Shown here: one piece after another, positions 24,915 to 34,728 of the stretch
How the letters are laid out: the number at the start of each line of letters is the position of its first letter
Position numbering within the stretch: the first letter of the stretch is position 1
Assembly (NCBI GenBank): GCA_026989685.1
Contig: JALSIV010000009.1
Span: 1-34,728 of the forward strand
Source: Pirellulaceae bacterium
Lineage (GTDB): Bacteria; Planctomycetota; Planctomycetia; Pirellulales; Pirellulaceae
Direction of reading: 5' to 3'
DNA: 34,728 nt
Notes under the pieces: model-generated
What the model saw: only the letters and a program-made list of their open reading frames with translations
Database searches by the model: none
What the model was told of the DNA's origin: nothing
Made by a program: the position numbers and the translations under genes

Positions 24915-26765
24915 GTGGAGTTAGTGGCAAGCAGTTTGTTCGACCTGGTGAGCGACGTGATTCGCGACACCAAGGGAATCGGGGGGTGGCTCAGCATCGC
25001 ACCCGATTCGAGCGTCGGTTTGTTCATTCCGGAGATCCTCCTTTGTGGAACAATCTTGGCCATGCTCGTGCTGCGATTGTTTCGCCTCGGTGAGAAGCTC
25101 GACATGTTCTATGTCGCGCTGATCGGCGTGGGAGCCGCCCTGCTCGTGCTTTCGCCGTGGCGTTTGAGCGAGAACGCGGAGTTGTTCGCCCGACGCGAAT
25201 TGTTCACGGGGCTGCTGGTGTACGACGGCTTCTCCGTGTTCATCCGCGGCCTGCTACTGGGATTCGGCGTCCTATTCCTGGTATTCGCCAAGATCTCCGG
25301 AATCCCCAGCCGCTACGATTCGGCCGACATCTACACGCTGGTGTTGGGAGCCACGCTGGGGCTGTGCATCATGTCGGCCGCCAATCATCTGCTGGTGGTC
25401 TTCATGGGCGTGGAGATGGCCAGCGTTCCCTCCTACGCACTGGCGGGAATGCAGAAACGCGACCGCAAAGCGAGTGAAGCGGCACTCAAATTCGCCGTCT
25501 ACGGCGCCGGTGCGGCCGGGATCATGCTCTACGGAATCAGCCTGCTGGCCGGACTGTTTCACACCGTCCACCTCCCCACGTTGGCAGCTCAGATCTCCAC
25601 CATGCTGCCTCAGATGGAGACACCCGAGTTGATGGTGGCCGCGCTGGCAGGGTTGATGATCATGGCCGGACTGGCATACAAGTTATCGGCCTTTCCGTTC
25701 CACTACTGGATTCCGGATGTGTTTGAAGGCGCCCCGGCCGAAGTGGGGGCGTTCTTGAGCATCGCATCGAAGGCAGCCGCGTTGGCGCTGTTGGTGCGAG
25801 TGGTGGTCGGCATGGGAACCCTTCCCGATTCGTCCGAAACGGCCGCTCGCGACTCCGTCGTCGCTCGGGCCCGGCAAGACAACCCCGCGACCCCGGCGGA
25901 TCTGCTCGCCCAAGCTCCGCCAGCCCAATCGACCATGTATGTACGGCACGACGAGGAGCATGCCGCCGCTGAAACTGAGGATCACCCCCGGGAGGACCAC
26001 GCCACGCCGGGCGAGTCCGATTCGGCCACCTCGGCCACAACCGATGGTCTCGAGACGGCTCGCACGTTCATGGCCAAACTGATCGCCCTGATCGCCATCG
26101 TGACCTGCACCTTCGGAAACCTGGCGGCGTATGGCCAAAAGAACATCAAGCGGATGCTGGCTTACTCGACGATCGCCCACGCGGGTTTCATGATGATGGC
26201 GGTTCCCGCTCTGCTGGCAGTGGCCGACAGCCATCCGCAAGTCGCCGCGTCAGCGGTGAGCGGAATCGCGATTTACCTGGTGATCTACCTGTTCATGAAT
26301 CTGGGCGCGTTTGCCATCGTGGCCTTCTTGCGGAACGAAATGGGGAGCGAACAAATCGACGACTACGCCGGGCTGCTGAAATGCTGCCCCGGTATCACTC
26401 TCTGCTTCGTCGTCATCTTGTTCAGCTTGATCGGCTTGCCGCCGTTGGCCGGCTTCATTGCCAAATTCGCCGTGCTGGCTTCCGTGGCCGATGCGTTTCG
26501 GCTGTCGGGACACCCCTACCTGATGGGGGTGCTCGTGGTGGGCGTGCTCAACACGGCCATCAGCTTGATTTACTATTTGCGGGTCGCTCGAGTCATGACG
26601 ATGCTGCCGGAGCCCGAGTCGCGAGTTCCCATTTCATTGCCGCTGTTTTCGGTGGCCGGATGGTATGTGTTGGCGATGACGATTCCCGTCGCGTTTCTCA
26701 TTGTCAACTGGGGCAGTTTGCACCGTACGGCGACGGCGGCGGTGGCTCACTTGCTGGGATCGTAA
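24915..26765 (+). CDS. nuoN: NADH-quinone oxidoreductase subunit N with an acidic loop insertion
   Basis: 616 residues from GTG at 24915; the GTG at 24924 has a better-placed GGAG and may be the real start. Usual length is 470-500. Core motifs: FMGVEMASVPSYALAG (key Glu), AALKFAVYGAGAAGIMLYG, LAYKLSAFPFHYWIPDVFEGAPAEVGAFLS, NIKRMLAYSTIAHAGFMMM. An insertion of about 75 residues (SSETAARDSVV to TSATTDGLETA, about 305-380) is acidic and His-containing. Proton-pumping subunit and last nuo gene of the run. Confidence 0.95.
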   Translation: MELVASSLFDLVSDVIRDTKGIGGWLSIAPDSSVGLFIPEILLCGTILAMLVLRLFRLGEKLDMFYVALIGVGAALLVLSPWRLSENAELFARRELFTGLLVYDGFSVFIRGLLLGFGVLFLVFAKISGIPSRYDSADIYTLVLGATLGLCIMSAANHLLVVFMGVEMASVPSYALAGMQKRDRKASEAALKFAVYGAGAAGIMLYGISLLAGLFHTVHLPTLAAQISTMLPQMETPELMVAALAGLMIMAGLAYKLSAFPFHYWIPDVFEGAPAEVGAFLSIASKAAALALLVRVVVGMGTLPDSSETAARDSVVARARQDNPATPADLLAQAPPAQSTMYVRHDEEHAAAETEDHPREDHATPGESDSATSATTDGLETARTFMAKLIALIAIVTCTFGNLAAYGQKNIKRMLAYSTIAHAGFMMMAVPALLAVADSHPQVAASAVSGIAIYLVIYLFMNLGAFAIVAFLRNEMGSEQIDDYAGLLKCCPGITLCFVVILFSLIGLPPLAGFIAKFAVLASVADAFRLSGHPYLMGVLVVGVLNTAISLIYYLRVARVMTMLPEPESRVPISLPLFSVAGWYVLAMTIPVAFLIVNWGSLHRTATAAVAHLLGS

Positions 26766-26771
26766 CCGTTC

Positions 26772-27197
26772 ATGAATCCACAAATACTCGATTTGCTGGC
26801 CGAACTGGTGCGGTTGCACCGCTATTCGCTCGTACGGTACCTGCGATACGCCGACCCCTGGGCCGAAAACCGCGAGGCGACCGAGGTGCTCCGGCAGATT
26901 TCCGATATGCAGGAAGCAGCCGCCGAACGACTGGAAACCGTGATCCTGCAGTACGACGGCGAGCTGCCGGTGGGAGATTTTCCGCTGGAATACACTTCTC
27001 TCCACGATCTTGCACTGAATTACCTGCTCCCCAAGGCGATCGAGCATCAGCGGGGACTGGTGGCCTCACTCCGCGATGCCGTCGGGCAACTCGATGACGA
27101 GCCGGAAATCCAGGCGCTGGTGGAAGAAGCTCTGGGAGAAGCCAAGGGCCATTTGGAATCCCTGGAAGAGCTGGTAACGGCCAAATCCGCAGCGTAA
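26772..27197 (+). CDS. Small all-helical protein, ferritin-like in appearance (141 aa)
   Basis: Starts 7 bp after nuoN, so it is probably on the same transcript. It is almost entirely helical, with LAELVRLHRYSLVRYLRYADPWAE near the start and two further long helices (DMQEAAAERLETVILQ, KGHLESLEELV). Length and pattern fit a four-helix bundle of the ferritin-like superfamily, but a clear pair of ExxH metal motifs is lacking. Function unknown; any link to complex I is only by position. Confidence 0.6.
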   Translation: MNPQILDLLAELVRLHRYSLVRYLRYADPWAENREATEVLRQISDMQEAAAERLETVILQYDGELPVGDFPLEYTSLHDLALNYLLPKAIEHQRGLVASLRDAVGQLDDEPEIQALVEEALGEAKGHLESLEELVTAKSAA

Positions 27198-27236
27198 CGG
27201 CGGCGACGCTTCCCTGATTTTCGAGGTCGCTGCCAG

Positions 27237-28061
27237 ATGCAACTGGTCGATACTCACCTGCATCTCGATTCGGACGACTTTGGGGATCGCGAACCGGAGA
27301 TCGTAGCACGAGCTCGTGAGGCGGGCGTGGTGGCCATGATCAGCGTGGCCACTTCCGCGGCATCCAGTCGTCGTGTGCTCAAGCTGAGTCGTCGGCTTCC
27401 CGGCGTCTTTCCCGCAGTCGGCATTCAACCCAACGATGTAGTGGAAGCCTCGGAAGAGGACTGGAAGCTGATCGAGCAATTGGTGCTCGAGTACCGCGAC
27501 GAGATCGTGGCGATTGGAGAGACGGGAATCGATTGTTATTGGGATCGCACGCCGCTTCCCCAACAGCGAGACTTTTTCGATCGCCACTTGCGGCTGGCAC
27601 GGGAGCACGATCTCCCCGTCATCATTCACATGCGCGAGAGCGGGCAGGAGATCGTGGAGGCTCTACGCCGGGCTTGGGGAAGCCACCATGGTCGGGCCGT
27701 GATGCACTCGTTCACCGGCGATCGGAGTTTGCTCCAGCAGTGTCTGGAACTTGGTCTGTACATCAGCTTCGCCGGCATGGTGACCTTCAAGAAATCGGAA
27801 GACCTGCGCGACGTGGCTCGAGCCGTTCCGCTCGATCGCATCCTCGTGGAAACCGATTCGCCCTACCTTTCGCCGGAACCTCTGCGGGGGCGCCGGCCCA
27901 ACGAGCCGGCTCGCGTCGTGCACACGGCACGCTGCTTGGCCGAGCTGCGCGGCACCTCCCTCGACGAGTTCGCCCGGCAAACGACGGCGAACGCGGTTCG
28001 GTTGTTCGGCGACATCTTACCACCCTACCAGAGCCGCCAGTCTTCCCAAGCGAGCACGTAA
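27237..28061 (+). CDS. tatD: TatD family metal-dependent DNase
   Basis: 274 residues, normal length. Metal ligands of the TIM-barrel amidohydrolase fold are in place: H7 and H9 (DTHLHLD), E95 (IGETGID), H131 (VIIHMRE), H157 (VMHSFTG) and D207 (LVETDSPYL). The GVHPH motif of the family reads GIQPND. TatD proteins are cytoplasmic 3'-5' exonucleases linked to DNA repair and quality control. The last 37 bp overlap the convergent CPBP protease gene. Confidence 0.93.
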   Translation: MQLVDTHLHLDSDDFGDREPEIVARAREAGVVAMISVATSAASSRRVLKLSRRLPGVFPAVGIQPNDVVEASEEDWKLIEQLVLEYRDEIVAIGETGIDCYWDRTPLPQQRDFFDRHLRLAREHDLPVIIHMRESGQEIVEALRRAWGSHHGRAVMHSFTGDRSLLQQCLELGLYISFAGMVTFKKSEDLRDVARAVPLDRILVETDSPYLSPEPLRGRRPNEPARVVHTARCLAELRGTSLDEFARQTTANAVRLFGDILPPYQSRQSSQAST

Positions 28062-28732
28062 ACCAGCAACATGGCATTGGCGACGGAATGCGCTACCAGA
28101 CAGGCAGCGAAGCTCCGGGTTCTCCACGCCAGCGCCGTGACCAAGGTGAACCAAGCGGCCGCCGCCAGCGGTTCCGCCGGATGCGAAACGATCGCATAGA
28201 CGACAACGGCCGGCCAACCCCAACGAGTCAAGTCTCCCACGTTCCGCTCCGACCACTGCGGACTGCCGATATACCGCAGCAAGAATCCTCGCAAGAAGAG
28301 CTCCTCGGCCAGCGGAACGACGGCGACCAACCCGATCGTTCGAGCCGCCAAGAAAACCACGTAAAGTGCCGATCCGTCGAACGTCGGGTTGGGGTTGAAT
28401 TGCGGTCGAGCCGCCATTTGCTGTAGGGATGGGACACCGACGGTTTCGAGGAGCCTCCATTCGTACGATCCCGTTGCCAGGACGATCCATAGCACTCCTC
28501 CGGCGATGGCGACGGGAAGAGTGATCAACGGCACGCGCCAATTCAGTGACTGGTAGACGGGCCAGGCCGCCAGCAGAGCCACGCCGGCAACCAGCGTCTG
28601 CAGTACGAAACGGACCGCCAGCTCGCCCGGCGAGAGGCCTTCGGGAGAGACTGCCAAGAAAGTGTACAGGACCAGTGGGAGAATGTAGGGGAGCGGGTTG
28701 CGATGATCCCACCATCGTCCGATCGCGTCCAT
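28025..28732 (-). CDS. CPBP/CAAX-type intramembrane metalloprotease (235 aa)
   Basis: Minus strand, with about six membrane segments. Abi motifs: AEELFLRG with E143-E144, SHP (H184) and LVAHSVANAML (H215), which give the metal site of glutamic-type intramembrane proteases. Substrate unknown; relatives process membrane proteins or bacteriocins, and some planctomycete and cyanobacterial ones are tied to exosortase sorting. Convergent with tatD (37-bp overlap), followed upstream by a dispersed repeat. Confidence 0.82.
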   Translation of the reverse strand: MDAIGRWWDHRNPLPYILPLVLYTFLAVSPEGLSPGELAVRFVLQTLVAGVALLAAWPVYQSLNWRVPLITLPVAIAGGVLWIVLATGSYEWRLLETVGVPSLQQMAARPQFNPNPTFDGSALYVVFLAARTIGLVAVVPLAEELFLRGFLLRYIGSPQWSERNVGDLTRWGWPAVVVYAIVSHPAEPLAAAAWFTLVTALAWRTRSFAACLVAHSVANAMLLVYVLAWEDWRLW

Positions 28733-28749
28733 CGGCGACTCACTGTTTT

Positions 28750-28831
28750 CAAGCGTGTAACAAAAGCCGCCGGATGGCTTCCGAGTCTCGGGCAGGTTGC
28801 TTGCGGCCGGGAGTTTCGTTACAGCCTCTTA
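28750..28831 (+). repeat. Dispersed intergenic inverted-repeat element, copy 2
   Basis: From AAGCGTGTAACAAAAGCC to GTTTCGTTACAGCCTCTT, with the inner block GGTTGCTTGCGG. Aligns with copies 1, 3 and 4 and has the same inverted ends. Lies just upstream of the CPBP protease gene and before the phosphatase gene. Confidence 0.75.
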
Positions 28832-28985
28832 GCAGAAGAGGGAACGGCGGCTGCCGGTCGACGAGGCCGGGACTTCCGGCTACGATGGCGTGGACCGGTC
28901 ACCCCATTATGCCTGCGGTTTTGCGAGTGTGCTCGTGTTTTTTGGAGAATCCAAGAGGGATCAGCGCCCCCCCGGCCTCTTGAGA

Positions 28986-30635
28986 ATGTCAAGTACCATG
29001 ACGTGGAACACCCGAGTCGACGGCGCCCGCCGGAGATTTCCCCGATTGCTGCTGGCTTTGGTCAGCTTTCAACTGGTCTGGTTCACCGGTATGGTTCGGT
29101 GCGACGATCCGATCGCGGAAATCCAAAGCGCGGCGGCTGCAGCCGGGTCGGCCTCCTGGGGGCATTGGGGAACCCATCCGAATCGTTACTCGGCCTGGAC
29201 CAGCCACTCCAACCGCCTGATTCCCATTTACACTTTCGGCATCGATTTGAAAAGTTGGCGTCAGGAAGGTTCACCCTACACGTCAGAAGAACGGTTGAAG
29301 AAACTCTATGGCTATCTTCCTCCGAAAACGTTGCAAGACGAGGCGGCCTACTTCGATCAGACTCAGGTCTATGAGCTGCAAAAGGAAGCGGTCGCGGCGG
29401 GTAAGAAATACATCGTGTTGATGGTCTTTGACGGCATGGACTGGCAAACGACTCAGGCGGCCGCAATCTACCTGTCGGGATCGATTTACCGTAAGGGACG
29501 CGGTTCGGGGCTGATGTTCCAGGATTACCGGGGAGCACCGACCGATTTCGGCTGTTTCGTGACAAGTCCTTACTGCAGCGAGGCTCAAACCGACGCCGAC
29601 GCCCAGTTGGTGGTGGAACTGGGTCGGCTGCGAGGCGGGTATGATCCGGAGCGAGGTGGCCCGACACCGTGGGCATCGGTACACGAGTCGGAGTATTTGA
29701 TCGGCAAGAGTCGTCTGGATCCCCACGCGTATACGGACTCGGCATCGAGTGCGACCTCCATGACCAGCGGGATCAAAACGTACAATGCGGCCATCAATGT
29801 CGACGTGACGGGAAAGCAGGTCGAGCCGATTGCCAGATGGCTGCAACGGGAGAAGGGTTTCCGGGTGGGCGTCGTGACCAGCGTTCCGATCAGCCACGCG
29901 ACTCCGGCGGCGGCTTACGCCAACAACGTCGAGCGAGGCGACTACCAGGACCTGTCTCGAGACCTGCTGGGACTGCCCTCGATCAGCCACCGGGAGTCTC
30001 CCCTACCGGGAGTCGACGTATTGATCGGAGCCGGTTTCGGCGTCGACAGTCGTAGCGACGGCAATCAAGGACGCAACTTCGTACCCGGAAACCGGTACCT
30101 CACGTCGGAAGACTTGAGTCGAATCGACATCGCCAATGGTGGGGCGTACCGCGTGGTACAGCGCCAGGCGGGACGTCCGGGCCAGACGGTCTTGAGGGAT
30201 GCGGCATCCGTGGCCGCTGAGAAGGGAGAGCGCCTTTTCGGCTTTTTTGGTGTCGCCGGCGGACATTTGCCGTTCCGCACGGCGGACGGCGAGTATAATC
30301 CGGTGAAAGATGTACGCGGGCGTGAGCGTTATCGAGTCGCCGACGTGGAGGAGAATCCGACGCTGGCCCAATGCACGCGGGCCGCCTTGGAAGTTCTCGG
30401 AAGAGACGACCAGCCGTTTTGGTTGATGGTAGAGGCGGGAGACGTCGATTGGGCCAATCACGCCAACAACATCGACAACGCCATCGGCGCCGTTGTTAGT
30501 GGCGACCAAGCCTTTGGCGAAGTCGTTCGTTGGATCGAGGAGCGAGGCGGATGGGCCGACTCGGCGGTCATTGTCACCGCCGACCACGGCCATCTGTTTT
30601 TCCTCACGGATCCGGCTGTTCTGCTACCCAAGTAG
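28986..30635 (+). CDS. Exported alkaline phosphatase (PhoA family)
   Basis: 549 residues from the ATG at 28986; the ATG four codons later (28998) is also possible, and neither has a strong ribosome site. Residues 15-38 form a signal peptide ending near MVRCDD. Active-site parts: D149 in VLMVFDGMD (metal), D251-S252-A253 in DSASSATSMTSG (nucleophile region), EAGDVDWANHANNID (Asp/His metal ligands) and VTADHGH near the end. It releases phosphate from monoesters outside the cytoplasm. Standing alone, flanked by a repeat; no Pho-box-like sequence is evident. Confidence 0.9.
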   Translation: MSSTMTWNTRVDGARRRFPRLLLALVSFQLVWFTGMVRCDDPIAEIQSAAAAAGSASWGHWGTHPNRYSAWTSHSNRLIPIYTFGIDLKSWRQEGSPYTSEERLKKLYGYLPPKTLQDEAAYFDQTQVYELQKEAVAAGKKYIVLMVFDGMDWQTTQAAAIYLSGSIYRKGRGSGLMFQDYRGAPTDFGCFVTSPYCSEAQTDADAQLVVELGRLRGGYDPERGGPTPWASVHESEYLIGKSRLDPHAYTDSASSATSMTSGIKTYNAAINVDVTGKQVEPIARWLQREKGFRVGVVTSVPISHATPAAAYANNVERGDYQDLSRDLLGLPSISHRESPLPGVDVLIGAGFGVDSRSDGNQGRNFVPGNRYLTSEDLSRIDIANGGAYRVVQRQAGRPGQTVLRDAASVAAEKGERLFGFFGVAGGHLPFRTADGEYNPVKDVRGRERYRVADVEENPTLAQCTRAALEVLGRDDQPFWLMVEAGDVDWANHANNIDNAIGAVVSGDQAFGEVVRWIEERGGWADSAVIVTADHGHLFFLTDPAVLLPK

Positions 30636-30649
30636 GATGAGAATTCCGT

Positions 30650-30672
30650 CCGCACGAGTGAACTTCGTGCGG
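30650..30672 (+). terminator. Hairpin downstream of the alkaline phosphatase gene
   Basis: CCGCACGA (30650-30657) pairs perfectly with TCGTGCGG (30665-30672) across a 7-base loop, 14 bp after the stop codon. No T-run follows, so termination strength is uncertain. Confidence 0.4.
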
Positions 30673-30800
30673 GCGATTGCCGTATACTGGTGTTTCCGTT
30701 CCCTGGCGTGGAATCGCCCGCGTGAGCTGTTGGCGCTCTTCGGCGGTCGCGTTTGCATGTCCTGTTTCTATCACTTGTATTGTGCAGGAGTCCGATTGCA

Positions 30801-31805
30801 ATGACATGGGATCTTACTAAGCGTGGGGCGCTGGCCGCCTTGTTGTTGACCATGGGGTTCGCCTCGAGTCGGATACCGGCGATGGGCGCCGAAGCGAACT
30901 GGCTGGTCGACTTCGAACAGGCCAAGGCGTTGGCCAAGAAAGAGGGCAAGGACGTACTGATGGACTTCACCGGCTCGGACTGGTGCGGCTTCTGTATCGA
31001 ATTGGACAAGAAGGTCTTTTCCAAGGAGATCTTTGCCGAGAAGATCCCCGAGAGCTTCATTTTGCTGAAAGTCGACAATCCGCGGGACAAGTCCAAACAG
31101 TCCGATGCGGAAAAGAAGATGGTGCAGGAGCTGATCCGGAAATACTCGATCAGTGGTTTTCCCACCATCCTGCTAGCCGATGCCGAGGGACGCCCGTACG
31201 CCTCGCTGGTCGGCTATGGCGGCACGCCGGCCGAAAAATACGTCGAGGATCTACTGGCCAAGCAGAAGACGCGAATCAAGCGGGACGAGTTTCTGGCGAA
31301 AGCCGAATCGGCCTCCGGCGCCGAACGGGCGAAACTGCTCGATCAGGCGATTGCCGATATCGACATCGAGCTGGCCATGAATGTCTACGGCGACGTGATC
31401 GACCAGATCATCGAATCGGACGCCGACAACGAAGCAGGTTTGAAGAAGAAGTATGCAAGTTTGCGAGCCGACGTCCAGTTCAAGAAAGACGTCGAAGAAT
31501 TGGCGAACTCGGTGCGTCGCGGCAAGCCACGCGAAGAAGTGCTGGCCAAGCTGGAAGCCATGGTCAAAGAGGCGGAAACGAAGAAAATCAGCGGGGAAGC
31601 CAGGCAGGAAGCGCTATTCATGATGGCGGCCATGAACTTCCCGGCCGACAAGCCGAAGGCCAAATCGCTGCTGCAACAGGCTGTCAAGGCGGCACCCGAT
31701 GGACCGTTGACCGCTCGCATCCAGATGATTCTCAAGCAGGCCTTTCCGCCCGAGCAGGAGCCGAAGGGCGATTCCGAGCAGGCCACGAAGAAAGGCGGCA
31801 ACTAG
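30801..31805 (+). CDS. Exported thioredoxin-fold protein (334 aa)
   Basis: The ATG at 30801 follows CAGGAG. Residues 8-30 look like a signal peptide ending near AMGAEA. Residues 35-145 are a thioredoxin domain with the redox site WCGFC (61-65) and the cis-proline segment SGFPTILL. The C-terminal 180 residues are helical and charged, perhaps a tetratricopeptide-like or coiled part (KYASLRADVQFKKDVEEL). It probably acts in periplasmic disulfide exchange or reduction. Partner not evident; upstream phosphatase is separated by a hairpin. Confidence 0.85.
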   Translation: MTWDLTKRGALAALLLTMGFASSRIPAMGAEANWLVDFEQAKALAKKEGKDVLMDFTGSDWCGFCIELDKKVFSKEIFAEKIPESFILLKVDNPRDKSKQSDAEKKMVQELIRKYSISGFPTILLADAEGRPYASLVGYGGTPAEKYVEDLLAKQKTRIKRDEFLAKAESASGAERAKLLDQAIADIDIELAMNVYGDVIDQIIESDADNEAGLKKKYASLRADVQFKKDVEELANSVRRGKPREEVLAKLEAMVKEAETKKISGEARQEALFMMAAMNFPADKPKAKSLLQQAVKAAPDGPLTARIQMILKQAFPPEQEPKGDSEQATKKGGN

Positions 31806-32059
31806 GTCGACGTAACCGTCGACACGGCGGTTTCCCTCAGCCGGTCTCAGTCCAGCTTTCCCCTTCGAATCGAGGAGGGGAAGGCGGGCTGGTCTGGGGG
31901 AGTTTGGGCGGCCGGAGTTTGCCGTCCTGGCAAACCTCACAAGCAAGGCGGGTGGTGGCTGCCGAATTCCGGGCGATTTCCGCAAATCGCATCGCTGGCC
32001 CCTTTACTTTTGGGTCAATCCTTGTGACGATAGGGCTGTCTCGCCGGACAGACAGTCAT
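31806..32059 (+). other. Intergenic stretch with two hairpins downstream of the thioredoxin gene
   Basis: GTCGACG-TAAC-CGTCGAC follows the stop at once (31806-31823), and TTCCCCT pairs with AGGGGAA around 31858-31882. Either could end the transcript, though T-runs are poor. No gene is seen here. Confidence 0.4.
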
Positions 32060-32140
32060 AGAGCCTGTAACAAAACCTGCCGTACCACCTCCCAAGCTCG
32101 GATGTGTTGCTTGCGGCACGGAGTTTTGTGACAGCCTCTT
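32060..32140 (+). repeat. Dispersed intergenic inverted-repeat element, copy 3
   Basis: From GAGCCTGTAACAAAAC to GTTTTGTGACAGCCTCTT, inner block TGTTGCTTGCGG. It is the best preserved copy, with inverted ends of about 17 bp. Directly followed by copy 4 in the same orientation. Confidence 0.8.
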
Positions 32141-32141
32141 G

Positions 32142-32223
32142 GAGCCAGTAACCATACCCGCGATGCCGCTCCTCGGCCGCGGGTGAGGTGCTCGCGGCAT
32201 GGAGTCCTGTGACAACCTCTTAG
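32142..32223 (+). repeat. Dispersed intergenic inverted-repeat element, copy 4 (tandem to copy 3)
   Basis: From GAGCCAGTAACCATACC to GTCCTGTGACAACCTCTTAG, inner block GGTGCTCGCGG. More diverged than copy 3; the tandem pair fills the region upstream of the sigma factor gene. Confidence 0.7.
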
Positions 32224-32465
32224 GTTGTTCCGCAACAACATGGGGGCCGAATGATCGGAGCCGTCACACAGCGCTCACGCGATCACGGCAATTGGCAGAT
32301 GCCAAACGCGGCGGAGGGGTTATGCATGGCGGGGCGAGCGAGGGCAGGCGACCTCCACACATGGACCGGCCATTCTGAGGGCCGGGTATGGTGTGGCTAT
32401 ACTTCGTGGTCGCCTCTGCGTAAAATGGGCTGAATCACTCACCTACCGTTGTCATCTTTGGTGCC
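32224..32465. other. Leader region of the sigma factor gene
   Basis: About 240 bp without a convincing gene; a 60-codon open frame at 32251-32433 lacks a ribosome site and family likeness. It holds the hairpin CCGGCC/GGCCGG (32366-32371, 32380-32385) and TATACT at 32398-32403, a possible -10 without a good -35. Confidence 0.35.
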
Positions 32466-33926
<1,461 letters not shown>

Positions 33927-33953
33927 CGCCGGCCAGGCTGGGCAACGATCGTT

Positions 33954-33990
33954 CAAGAACGGCACTCTCGCCGAGGGTGCCGTTCTTCCT
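33954..33990 (+). terminator. Intrinsic terminator after the sigma factor gene
   Basis: AAGAACGGCAC pairs with GTGCCGTTCTT (stem 11 bp) across a loop of about 10 bases, followed by CCTTTCC. The stem is strong and lies 28 bp after the stop; the T-tract is poor. Confidence 0.65.
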
Positions 33991-34024
33991 TTCCAACCGC
34001 CAGACAAGCCTCAGCGACATTCCC

Positions 34025-34728
34025 ATGCCACGCGACCATTTGAAAGGAATTGCCGCATCGTATGACGTGATCGTGATCGGCAGCGGACTGGGCGGCTTGA
34101 CGGCGGCCAACGTGCTGGGGCGTGCCGGTCACCGCGTGCTGTTGCTCGAGCAGCACTACAAGCTGGGCGGACTGGCCACGTGGTTCCGCCGCCCGGGAGG
34201 CTGCATCTTCGACATCTCCCTGCACGGCTTCCCGGTGGGAATGATCAAGAGTTGCCGCCGGTACTGGAACCGGGAGATTGCCGATTCGATTCGGCCGCTC
34301 GAGCGGGTCCGTTTCGACAACCCGATGTTCTCACTCACCACGCGGTACAACCGCGAGGACTTCACACGCCTGCTCACGGGGCGGTTCGGTGTGCCGCAAG
34401 GGACCGTCGATGCCTTTTTCGACGCCGCGCGGCAAATGAACTTCTACGACGATCAGTCCCTTACGACCGGGGAATTGTTCGAACGCTTTTTTCCCGGGCG
34501 AGAGGACATCGTACGTCTGCTGATGGAGCCGATCACGTACGCCAACGGCTCGACGCTCGAGGATCCGGCATTGACGTACGGCATCGTCTTTTCGAACTTC
34601 ATGTCGAAGGGCGTCTACATCTTCGACGGCGGCACCGACCGGCTGATCGCGATGATGCGAGCCGAATTGGAACGCAACGAAGTGGACATTGCCATCCGGA
34701 CCAACGTCGATCGGGTGATCGTGGAAAA
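34025..34728 (+). CDS. FAD-dependent oxidoreductase, phytoene desaturase-like, partial (3' end off the right edge)
   Basis: 234 residues visible. The N-terminal dinucleotide-binding motif is [30 protein letters not shown] (about 15-43; GxGxxG then Glu), followed by the second FAD contact [26 protein letters not shown]. Such CrtI/RetSat-like enzymes desaturate, saturate or isomerise carotenoids and related lipids, or act as amine oxidases. Substrate cannot be set from the fragment. The start ATG at 34025 has no clear ribosome site; it lies about 100 bp after the sigma factor gene and its terminator. Confidence 0.85.
   Translation, partial: MPRDHLKGIAASYDVIVIGSGLGGLTAANVLGRAGHRVLLLEQHYKLGGLATWFRRPGGCIFDISLHGFPVGMIKSCRRYWNREIADSIRPLERVRFDNPMFSLTTRYNREDFTRLLTGRFGVPQGTVDAFFDAARQMNFYDDQSLTTGELFERFFPGREDIVRLLMEPITYANGSTLEDPALTYGIVFSNFMSKGVYIFDGGTDRLIAMMRAELERNEVDIAIRTNVDRVIVE

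Noticed and set aside
32251-32433. 60-codon frame before the sigma factor gene
   Set aside because: No ribosome site, odd composition, and follows directly on the repeats; probably leader sequence.

Overview
The window most likely comes from a planctomycete, probably a member of the Pirellulales; this assignment rests on gene families and is an inference. DNA is GC-rich, many starts lack a strong Shine-Dalgarno site, and it carries typical planctomycete families: an Rpn-type nuclease, DUF2203, CHC2-TOPRIM-DUF3987 primases, integrases ending in a tRNA-derived 'TGLEPV' tail, a sulfotransferase/class IV aminotransferase pair and PhoA-like phosphatases.

Layout. (1) 1-3,900, chromosome: an Rpn-family nuclease (minus, cut by the left edge), an 80-bp dispersed repeat, a secreted ChaN-like protein and a small minus-strand gene. 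(2) 3,971-11,891, an integrated element of about 7.9 kb in the 3' end of tRNA-Glu(TTC). It holds two small orphan genes, a broken ParB-like gene with a hairpin-bearing duplication, a 312-aa protein with a 12-bp tandem repeat, a 59-aa protein, a HTH excisionase-like protein, a primase-helicase, a zinc-ribbon protein and a tyrosine integrase whose last codons lie inside the tRNA gene. No capsid, terminase or conjugation genes are visible, so it looks like a small replicating integrative element or satellite. (3) 12,041-13,710: sulfotransferase and class IV aminotransferase. (4) 13,868-26,765: respiratory complex I genes in the order nuoI, DUF2203, nuoA, C, D, H, J, K, L, M, N. nuoB, nuoE, nuoF and nuoG are absent, and the antiporter-like subunits L, M and N carry unusual hydrophilic insertions. 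(5) 26,772-34,728: a small helical protein, tatD, a CPBP protease (minus), an exported alkaline phosphatase, an exported thioredoxin-fold protein, an RpoD-like sigma factor and a partial FAD oxidoreductase.

Most interesting points. The integrase reading frame crosses the att core in phase with an open frame at the other end of the element. The excised circle would therefore encode a 522-residue integrase, whereas the integrated copy encodes 425 residues. Identical 24-bp double repeats lie on both sides of the joined core and look like integrase arm sites. The element also has three repeat arrays that could be replication or control sites (GTAGAC/GTCTAC x9, TTCCGGAA x5, GGGACAA/TTGTCCC). Outside the element, four copies of an 80-bp inverted-repeat sequence sit between genes.
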